From NCBI RefSeq assembly GCF_013340935.1, contig NZ_WHOS01000022.1, positions 46,964 to 110,963 on the forward strand: DNA of 64,000 nucleotides, in the 5' to 3' direction. The DNA comes from Azospirillum melinis. GTDB taxonomy: Bacteria > Pseudomonadota > Alphaproteobacteria > Azospirillales > Azospirillaceae. Below the pieces are notes generated by a model that worked only from the letters and a program-made list of their open reading frames with translations, made no database searches and was not told where the DNA came from. This document shows positions 59,001-64,000 of this stretch, piece by piece (position 1 is the first letter of the stretch; the number at the start of each line of letters is the position of its first letter). The position numbers were made by a program, and so were the translations under genes.

Positions 59001-59594
59001 CTTCTGAAACTGCGGCAGGTCTGCTGCGATCCGCGCCTGCTGAAATCCATTGCGGCGCTCGGCGGCAAGGCGCGGCCGAGCGCCAAGCTGCACGCCCTGA
59101 CCGAAATGGTGAAGGAGATGGTGCCGGAAGGCCGGCGCATCCTGATCTTCTCGCAGTTCACCACCATGCTCGACCTGATCAAGCTGGAGCTGGAGAAGGC
59201 CGCCATTCCCTATGTCGAACTGACCGGCCGTACCCTGGACCGCGCCGAGCCGGTGAACCGCTTCCAGAACCGCGAGGTTCCGGTCTTCCTGATCAGCCTC
59301 AAGGCCGGCGGCCGCGGCCTGAACCTGACCGCCGCCGACACGGTGATCCACTACGATCCCTGGTGGAACCCGGCCGCCGAGGATCAGGCGACCGACCGTG
59401 CCTATCGCATCGGCCAGGACAAGCCGGTCTTCGTCTACAAGCTGATCGCCGCCAACACGGTGGAGGAGCGCATCCTCGACCTCCAGCGTCGCAAGGGCAG
59501 CCTGTCCGATGCCACCATCGAAGGCAAGGGTCTGGTCAGCGCGCTGGACGGCGGCGACATCGACTATCTGCTCGGCGACGGCGACGAGGAGTAG
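56088..59594 (+). CDS. SNF2-family helicase with SWIM zinc finger
   Basis: A 1168-residue protein. An N-terminal SWIM-type zinc finger is seen at about 85-95 (CSCGRNACAH). A long Pro/Ala-rich linker follows (about 125-190), then an unassigned region (200-680), then the SNF2 ATPase: LRDYQRGGLAWMQSLRANNV, ILADDMGLGKTAQT (Walker A), VLDEAQAIKN (DEAQ), LCLSGTPVENNLGELWSQF, and the second lobe ILIFSQFTTMLDLIKLEL, TDRAYRIGQDKPVFVYKL. A bacterial Swi2/Snf2 translocase that remodels protein-DNA or RNA polymerase complexes. Confidence 0.94.
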   Translation: MSLFDALPRGPSSGGAAVPFGQDDLTRVFDAKTLQRGRTLMMTGAVTLGASGSDRIEAEVSDLGRRLSVTVTPVQGKRSVVLDRTCSCGRNACAHMAAAAMLALESRPEWRRASLFDVADVKAPLAPPPPPPVPVASPPAAATTVQPSALPPVPPAAPKPPLALVRPPAPPPVRSVAPPPPPPAAAKPEPVRSLRWTLEPGQGDVACYILAEFVADGSADSSPATPRDVLAKAPRSLDGDADRAIARLLGGGGTERTPVAKSRGEAVDRLLRRLLSTGRLRWRDGTPLAEASGRTVRTFRDPATRKLRPTGLPERSVLVKGQSYWCVDSATGTVFPVDLQVVEVPKAKPVPPAPPPPPVPSKATPSRLFGPSRTGVASMPRITPPPPSISTPSFRDSGIPGVRSGAADAAAIVERSPRIIARLGRVVTPADGLVDVLRLSFDYGEPGNAVEIEPDDQRQFARYEDEFNEVTFVRRDKADEQAALDRLSGLGFAQARIEPPKGALNARGSRVHWLTGRDVEERWQHFLTNEVPALTKAGWIMEVGADFGTKVIEPGAEVEVAVRDAGDGWFDLDVGVEIDGERQPLLPILARLVEKGGLSTTRIIDGRAHIVLDDGNVLALPAERIERLLSVLEAMLNSGRSSGDRLKVPLAEADSLLDIDDLIARRGDETAQIDGYLQRLRADEMPGDMTPPPGFKGELRDYQRGGLAWMQSLRANNVAGILADDMGLGKTAQTLAHIAMEEHEGRLTEPCLVVVPTSLVPNWVAESERFTPHLRVVVLHGIDRHGKLSEIDRAHIVVTTYGVVARDVDLLKRLTWHMIVLDEAQAIKNPDGKATRAVAALPARHRLCLSGTPVENNLGELWSQFAFLMPGLLGDRKEFGKRYRVPIEKRGDNTRANLLMRRIRPFLLRRTKEAVAKELPPKTEVVVRIDLERDQRDLYETIRLSVNETVRAALAASGKGLGQNAIAVIDALLKLRQVCCDPRLLKSIAALGGKARPSAKLHALTEMVKEMVPEGRRILIFSQFTTMLDLIKLELEKAAIPYVELTGRTLDRAEPVNRFQNREVPVFLISLKAGGRGLNLTAADTVIHYDPWWNPAAEDQATDRAYRIGQDKPVFVYKLIAANTVEERILDLQRRKGSLSDATIEGKGLVSALDGGDIDYLLGDGDEE

Positions 59595-59827
59595 GGGGCG
59601 CTCGTTGGATGAAAGCGGCGACACGACTTTTTTGTGCAAATTTCCTACTAAAACAGAATATTTTCATTCTCGTCTCACAAAAGTAATCGTCGGAACCCTC
59701 CGCTGCATGTCGTCTCATCCATCCTGCCTTGCAGGTTCCCCGTGTTGCCCGCAGGCCCGGCGCGGTAAGCTGCCCGCGGTGCGCAACCGAAATCCGGAAG
59801 CCGAAGACGCACGGGAGGACAACAACC

Positions 59828-60634
59828 ATGAGCGCCGCAGTCACCACCCACGATCCCAATCAGCCGCTGGTCCTGCGAGAGGACTGCGACGGGGTCGCCA
59901 CGCTGACGCTGAACCGGCCGAAGGCGCGCAATGCTCTGTCGGTCGGGCTGATGGCGGCATTGCAGGACGCGCTGGACGCCATCGACGGGGATCGCTCCGT
60001 GCGGGCCGTGGTGATGACCGGGGCCGGTGGGGCCTTCTGTGCCGGGCACGACCTGAAGGAGATGCGCGCCGCCCCGTCGCGTGAACTGTACGAGGCGCTG
60101 TTCACCCAGTGCTCGCGCCTGATGCTGACGATCAACCGCATCCGCCAGCCGGTGATCGCCAAGGTGCGCGGCGTGGCGACCGCCGCAGGCTGCCAGCTGG
60201 TGGCGACCTGCGATCTGGCCTATTGCGAGGAGGACGCGCGCTTCGCGACTCCGGGCGTGAACATCGGGCTGTTCTGCTCGACGCCGATGGTGGCGCTGAC
60301 CCGCGCGGTCGGGCGCAAGGCGGCGATGGAGATGCTGCTGCTGGGCGACCTAATTGATGCCGAGGAAGCGGAGCGCATCGGCCTCGTCAACCGCGCGGTG
60401 CCGGCCGACCAGTTGGACGAGGTGGTGGCCGGCGTCGCCGCCAAGATCGCGTCCAAGTCGCCGCTGACGCTCGCCACCGGCAAGGAAGCCTTCTATCGCC
60501 AGATCGATCTGGACGTGGAAGGCGCCTATGCCTACGCGGCCAAGGTGATGACCGAGAACATGATGGCGCAGGACGCCGCCGAAGGCATCGATGCCTTCCT
60601 CGGCAAGCGCACGCCGGTCTGGTGCGGGCAATGA
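59828..60634 (+). CDS. Enoyl-CoA hydratase/isomerase-family protein
   Basis: A 268-residue crotonase-fold protein starting MSAAVTTHDPNQPLVLREDC. Family motifs are ATLTLNRPKARNALSVGLM, the oxyanion segment GAFCAGHDLKEM and ATAAGCQLVATCDLAYCEED. The catalytic Glu found in true hydratases at the AAGCQL site is not obvious, as in ECHDC3-like members, so its reaction is uncertain. The next gene overlaps its stop by four bases (ATGA), suggesting coupling to a CoA-binding protein. Confidence 0.9.
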   Translation: MSAAVTTHDPNQPLVLREDCDGVATLTLNRPKARNALSVGLMAALQDALDAIDGDRSVRAVVMTGAGGAFCAGHDLKEMRAAPSRELYEALFTQCSRLMLTINRIRQPVIAKVRGVATAAGCQLVATCDLAYCEEDARFATPGVNIGLFCSTPMVALTRAVGRKAAMEMLLLGDLIDAEEAERIGLVNRAVPADQLDEVVAGVAAKIASKSPLTLATGKEAFYRQIDLDVEGAYAYAAKVMTENMMAQDAAEGIDAFLGKRTPVWCGQ

Positions 60635-61167
60635 GCGGCTCCAGGACGAGCGACCAGACAATCACCGAACCGGCGGACTACACCGACGCCTTCCTGCGCG
60701 GCGTTCTGGAAAGCGCGAAGAGCATCGCCGTGGTCGGCGCCAGCGCCGATCCGGTGAAGGCCAGCTTCTTCGTGATGAAGTACCTGCGCGACAAGGGCTA
60801 CACCGTCATCCCGGTCAACCCGAAGATGGCGGGGCAGACCATCCTCGGCTTGGCCGTCTACGCCAGCCTGAGGGATTTGCCGGAGCCGCCGGACATGGTG
60901 GACATCTTCCGCAACTCCGCCGCCGCCGGCGGGGTGACGGACGAGGCGATTGCCGCCGGGGCCAAGGTGGTGTGGATGCAACTCGGCGTGCGCAACGACG
61001 AGGCGGCGGCACGTGCCCAGGCCGCCGGCCTGACCGTGGTGATGGACCGCTGTCCGAAAATGGAAATCCAGCGCCTCTATGGAGAGATCGGTCGGATCGG
61101 GGTCAATTCCAACGTGCTGGTGACGCGCCGCAGGGCGCCGACAAAATCCTTCAAAAAACTGATCTGA
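60631..61167 (+). CDS. CoA-binding domain protein (YccU-like)
   Basis: A 178-residue Rossmann-like protein that binds CoA. The start ATGAGCGG overlaps the stop of the crotonase gene by four bases. Motifs: SIAVVGASADPVKASFFVMK, YTVIPVNPKMAGQTILGLAV, VDIFRNSAAAGGVTDEAIAA and MDRCPKMEIQRLYGEIGRIG. It lies 21 bases before metY, so the three genes are likely one operon. Function in vivo unknown. Confidence 0.92.
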   Translation: MSGSRTSDQTITEPADYTDAFLRGVLESAKSIAVVGASADPVKASFFVMKYLRDKGYTVIPVNPKMAGQTILGLAVYASLRDLPEPPDMVDIFRNSAAAGGVTDEAIAAGAKVVWMQLGVRNDEAAARAQAAGLTVVMDRCPKMEIQRLYGEIGRIGVNSNVLVTRRRAPTKSFKKLI

Positions 61168-61188
61168 AAACTGGGGGAATCACACAAG

Positions 61189-62484
61189 ATGACTGAGCAG
61201 AAGAGCTTCGGCTTCGAGACCCGCGCCATCCATGCCGGCGCCGCTCCCGACCCGGCGACCGGCGCCCGCCAGACGCCGATCTATCAGACCACCAGCTTCG
61301 TCTTCGAGAATGTCGACGATGCCGCCTCGCTGTTCAACCTGCAGAAGGTCGGCTTCATCTATTCCCGCCTGACCAACCCGACGGTGGCGGTGCTGGAAGA
61401 GCGTCTCGCCAACCTGGAAGGCGGCGCCGGCGCCACCGCGACCTCGTCGGGCCATGCCGCGCAGCTGTTGGCCCTGTTCCCGCTGATGGCGCCGGGCGAC
61501 CACATCGTCGCGTCGAATAAGCTCTATGGCGGCTCGCTGAACCAGCTGGGCATCAGCTTCCCGCGCGCCTTCGGCTGGCAGCCCAGCTTCGTCGACACCG
61601 ATACGGTGGACAACGTCAAAGCGGCGCTGACCGAGAAGACCAAGGCGATCTTCGTGGAAAGTCTCGCCAACCCCGGCGGCGTGGTGACCGACATCGAGGC
61701 CATCGCCAGGATCGCCGACGAGGCCGGCATCCCGCTGATCGTCGACAACACGCTGGCGACTCCCTACCTGATCAACCCGATCCAGTGGGGCGCCACGTTG
61801 GTTGTGCATTCGACCACCAAGTTCCTGTCCGGCAACGGCACCTCGGTCGGCGGCGTGGTGGTGGACAGCGGCAAGTTCGACTGGAGCAAGTCCGGCAGGT
61901 TCCCGGCGTTGAGCGAGCCCGATCCCGGTTACCACGGCCTGCGCTTCCACGAGACCTTCGGCCATCTGGCCTTCACCATCCATGGCCATGCCGTTGGCCT
62001 GCGCGACCTCGGGCCGAGCCAGGCGCCGATGAACGCCTTCCTGACGCTGAACGGCATCGAGACCCTGCCGCTGCGCATGCAGCGCCACGCCGACAGCGCG
62101 CTGAAGGTGGCGCAGTTCCTGGAAAGCCATCCGGCGGTCGGCTGGGTCAGCTATGCCGGGCTGGACTCGTCGAAGTACCGCGATCTCGCGAAGAAGTACC
62201 TGCCGCGCGGCGCCGGTGCGGTGCTGACCTTCGGCGTCAAGGGCGGCTTCGAGGCCGGCGTGAAGGTGGTGGAGAGCGTGGAGCTGTTCAGCCACCTCGC
62301 CAACATCGGCGATGCCCGCTCGCTGATCATCCACCCGTCCTCGACCACCCACCGCCAGCTGTCGGCGGAGGCCCAGGCCTCGGCCGGCGCCGGCCCCGAC
62401 GTGATCCGCCTGTCCATCGGGCTGGAGACGCCGGAGGACATCATCACCGACCTCGATCGGGCGCTGAACAAGACGCTGGCGTAA
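61189..62484 (+). CDS. metY: O-acetylhomoserine sulfhydrylase / aminocarboxypropyltransferase
   Basis: A 431-residue PLP enzyme that makes homocysteine from O-acetylhomoserine and sulfide. The N-terminus GFETRAIHAGAAPDPATGAR and QTTSFVFENVDDAASLFNLQ are MetY-like; PLP binding is at VVHSTTKFLSGNG (Lys). The insert typical of MetY relative to MetB/MetZ (GAGAVLTFGVKGGFEAG, LANIGDARSLIIHPSSTTHR) is present. Last gene of the crotonase-CoA-binding-metY run. Confidence 0.96.
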   Translation: MTEQKSFGFETRAIHAGAAPDPATGARQTPIYQTTSFVFENVDDAASLFNLQKVGFIYSRLTNPTVAVLEERLANLEGGAGATATSSGHAAQLLALFPLMAPGDHIVASNKLYGGSLNQLGISFPRAFGWQPSFVDTDTVDNVKAALTEKTKAIFVESLANPGGVVTDIEAIARIADEAGIPLIVDNTLATPYLINPIQWGATLVVHSTTKFLSGNGTSVGGVVVDSGKFDWSKSGRFPALSEPDPGYHGLRFHETFGHLAFTIHGHAVGLRDLGPSQAPMNAFLTLNGIETLPLRMQRHADSALKVAQFLESHPAVGWVSYAGLDSSKYRDLAKKYLPRGAGAVLTFGVKGGFEAGVKVVESVELFSHLANIGDARSLIIHPSSTTHRQLSAEAQASAGAGPDVIRLSIGLETPEDIITDLDRALNKTLA

Positions 62485-62490
62485 GCTTCG

Positions 62491-62521
62491 AAAAACCGGC
62501 GGCGGGTTATTCCGCCGCCGG
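62491..62521 (-). terminator. Terminator of the MFS gene, overlapping its stop
   Basis: CCGGCGGCGG and CCGCCGCCGG form a perfect 10-bp stem around GTTATT; on the minus strand five Ts follow. The stem spans the MFS stop codon (62507), an economical arrangement, and also faces convergent metY. Confidence 0.85.
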
Positions 62522-63748
62522 CAGCGGTTCCGCCACCGCCTCAGCCTTGCGGCGGTCGTCCGGCAGCAGCAGGGCAGCGGCGAAGGCCATGGCCGCCAGC
62601 ACCGACAGGGTCAGGTAGAGCATGGTGAAGTCGCCGGTGCGCTCATAGACCCAGGCCACCAGTTGCACCGCCAGCGGACCCGCGCCGAAGGACAGGATGT
62701 ATTTGGCACCATAGGCCAGCCCGCGATGCTTGTCCGGGGTGTAGCGGGCCAGCAGCATGTTCTCCGCCGGGATCTGCGTCTGCGAGGCGATGACGACGAA
62801 AGCGGCGGCGGCCACCAGCGGCAGCTCGGCCAGGACGGCCACCGCGGCCATCAGCGGAATCTGGGCCAGCAGGCAAAGGACATAGACCCGCTTCAGCGAA
62901 TGACGGTCGGCCAGCACGCCGCCGATCATCTGCGGCAGGGCGGAAATCAGGTAGACCGCCGTTACCAGCCCGCCGACGCCCAGCGTGCCGCTGCCGAGCC
63001 AGCCGCCGAGACGCGCCTCGAACAGCTTGGGCAGCACCACCTGCATGGCGTTGAAGATCAGCCCGGCGCAGACCATGGTCAGCGACAGCACGAAGAAGGC
63101 GCGCACCACGTCGCCGCGCGACGGCTTGGGCTGCGGCTTCACGTCGGCATGACGGTCCTGAACCACGCCAGTCATCATCAGCAGGGCCAGCACAACGCCC
63201 AGCACGAGGCAGATCGCACCGGGGATGATGAAGGCCATGCGCCAGTTCAGCCATTGCGTCAGGCTGCCGGCGACCACCGCGGCGGTGGCGACGCCGAAGG
63301 TACCGAACAGGCCGAGCCAGCCCATCGCCTTGCCGCGGTTCTCGGCATTGGCCATCATCCAGGCCATGCCGACAGGGTGGTAGATCGACGCCCCCAGCCC
63401 CAGCAGGGCCAGCGACCACATCAGCATCTCCGGCCCGTCCGACAGCCCGGCCAGAACCGCCCCGGCGCCTGTCATCAGATAGAAGACGGCGATCATACCG
63501 GCCGAACTCCAGCGGTCGCCCAGCCAGCCGGCCAGCGGCGCGCCCAGCCCGATCATGAAGGCGCCCAGCGTCCATAGCCGGATCAGTTCGTCATAGGAGA
63601 GCTTCCATTCGGTCTCCAACGCCAGCACGATGGTCAGGAACAGCGCCGACACGATGTGCATCAGCGAATGCCCGACCCAGGCGAAGCCGACGGACAGCCG
63701 GGCCGAAGTCGGCGACGGCAGGGCGGCGCTGGCGGATGGGTGGTTCAT
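62507..63748 (-). CDS. Major facilitator superfamily transporter
   Basis: A 413-residue inner-membrane transporter starting MNHPSASAALPSPTSARLSV. Twelve hydrophobic segments are visible, in two halves separated by a charged loop (QDRHADVKPQPKPSRGD). The A-motif-like GLGAPLAGWLGDRWSSAG follows segment 2. The second half contains FVVIASQTQIPAENMLLARY and TPDKHRGLAYGAKYIL. The substrate cannot be told. It is convergent with metY. Confidence 0.92.
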   Translation of the reverse strand: MNHPSASAALPSPTSARLSVGFAWVGHSLMHIVSALFLTIVLALETEWKLSYDELIRLWTLGAFMIGLGAPLAGWLGDRWSSAGMIAVFYLMTGAGAVLAGLSDGPEMLMWSLALLGLGASIYHPVGMAWMMANAENRGKAMGWLGLFGTFGVATAAVVAGSLTQWLNWRMAFIIPGAICLVLGVVLALLMMTGVVQDRHADVKPQPKPSRGDVVRAFFVLSLTMVCAGLIFNAMQVVLPKLFEARLGGWLGSGTLGVGGLVTAVYLISALPQMIGGVLADRHSLKRVYVLCLLAQIPLMAAVAVLAELPLVAAAAFVVIASQTQIPAENMLLARYTPDKHRGLAYGAKYILSFGAGPLAVQLVAWVYERTGDFTMLYLTLSVLAAMAFAAALLLPDDRRKAEAVAEPLPAAE

Positions 63749-63881
63749 CGAACGTCTCCGGCCCCGGATTTGTCCTCGCGGGGGAATGTTTTGCAGGCAA
63801 GCGAAGGATAAGGCTGGCACGGGATGGTTGAACCGTCCAATGCGCCTGCCTCATGGCGGGCATGCCGGGTGAAAATCCGGA

Positions 63882-64000
63882 TCAGTCGTGAACGTTCCCG
63901 CGCATCTTCTTCACCTCCGACCGCTTGGCCTTGCCCTCCAGCCGCCGTTCCTTGGAGCCCTTGGTCGGCTTGGTCGGGCGGCGGGGCGGCGGGGGAGGGG
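63882..64000 (-). CDS. arfB: Ribosome-rescue peptidyl-tRNA hydrolase ArfB, C-terminal end (cut by window end)
   Basis: The last 39 residues of a minus-strand gene running out of the window. The tail is rich in Arg/Lys and reads RRPTKPTKGSKERRLEGKAK then SEVKKMRGNVHD, the basic C-terminal extension of ArfB/YaeJ that enters the empty mRNA channel of stalled ribosomes. The catalytic GGQ domain is outside the window. Confidence 0.85.
   Translation of the reverse strand, partial: PPPPPRRPTKPTKGSKERRLEGKAKRSEVKKMRGNVHD

Overview
The window reads as a high-GC alphaproteobacterial chromosome, most likely Azospirillum or a close Rhodospirillales relative. This rests on the glnB-glnA pair behind a sigma-54-like promoter, the tig-clpP-clpX-lon-hup run, divK-pleD, an EipB-family envelope protein and the alpha-type end of the ribosomal operon (rpsM-rpsK-rpoA-rplQ). 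No database search was possible, so names rest on motifs, length and context.

Region 1 (1-8.9 kb) is a mobile or defence island whose base composition is visibly lower in GC than the rest. It starts with the catalytic end of a tyrosine integrase. Next is a stand-alone reverse transcriptase of the antiviral UG/DRT type, probably DRT2-like, with a 450-base gene-free leader and a perfect hairpin at its start codon. Then come a serine resolvase and a two-gene, 4-base-overlapping unit (nucleotidyltransferase-like protein plus an unrecognised charged protein) closed by its own terminator. The island ends with a phage-type regulator, a P-loop ATPase and a small acidic protein preceded by an alternating six- to seven-copy iteron-like array.

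Region 2 (8.9-24.4 kb) is core chromosome: glnA and glnB, tRNA-His, NAD(P)HX repair, malonyl-CoA decarboxylase, tRNA-Leu, trigger factor, ClpP, ClpX, a chemotaxis receptor, Lon, HU and tRNA-Val.

Region 3 (24.4-34.2 kb) follows tRNA-Val and is an insertion-sequence sink. It holds an IS630-type element, remnants of IS5/IS1182-, IS3- and IS1380-type elements, an intact IS701-type element and an IS5-type element abutting it. Between them lie an EamA/DMT permease and a cluster of LuxR-type HTH regulators (one with a PAS-like segment, one truncated, one broken) with two small unknown proteins.

Region 4 (34.3-64 kb) is core again. It holds a secreted pepsin-like protein with two DTG motifs, topoisomerase III divergent from a trypsin-like protease, RidA, a second-type EF-G, a TPR protein, an unknown membrane protein, the rpsM-rpsK-rpoA-rplQ operon, a DedA protein, a mirror-symmetric Cys lipoprotein, RarA, EipB, a hydroxyacid dehydrogenase, a diguanylate cyclase, DivK, PleD, a PAP2 phosphatase, a SWIM-SNF2 helicase, a crotonase, a CoA-binding protein, O-acetylhomoserine sulfhydrylase, an MFS transporter and the C-terminus of ArfB. 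The best candidates for something undescribed are the RT with its leader, the nucleotidyltransferase pair and the repeat array, all in the first 8.4 kb.
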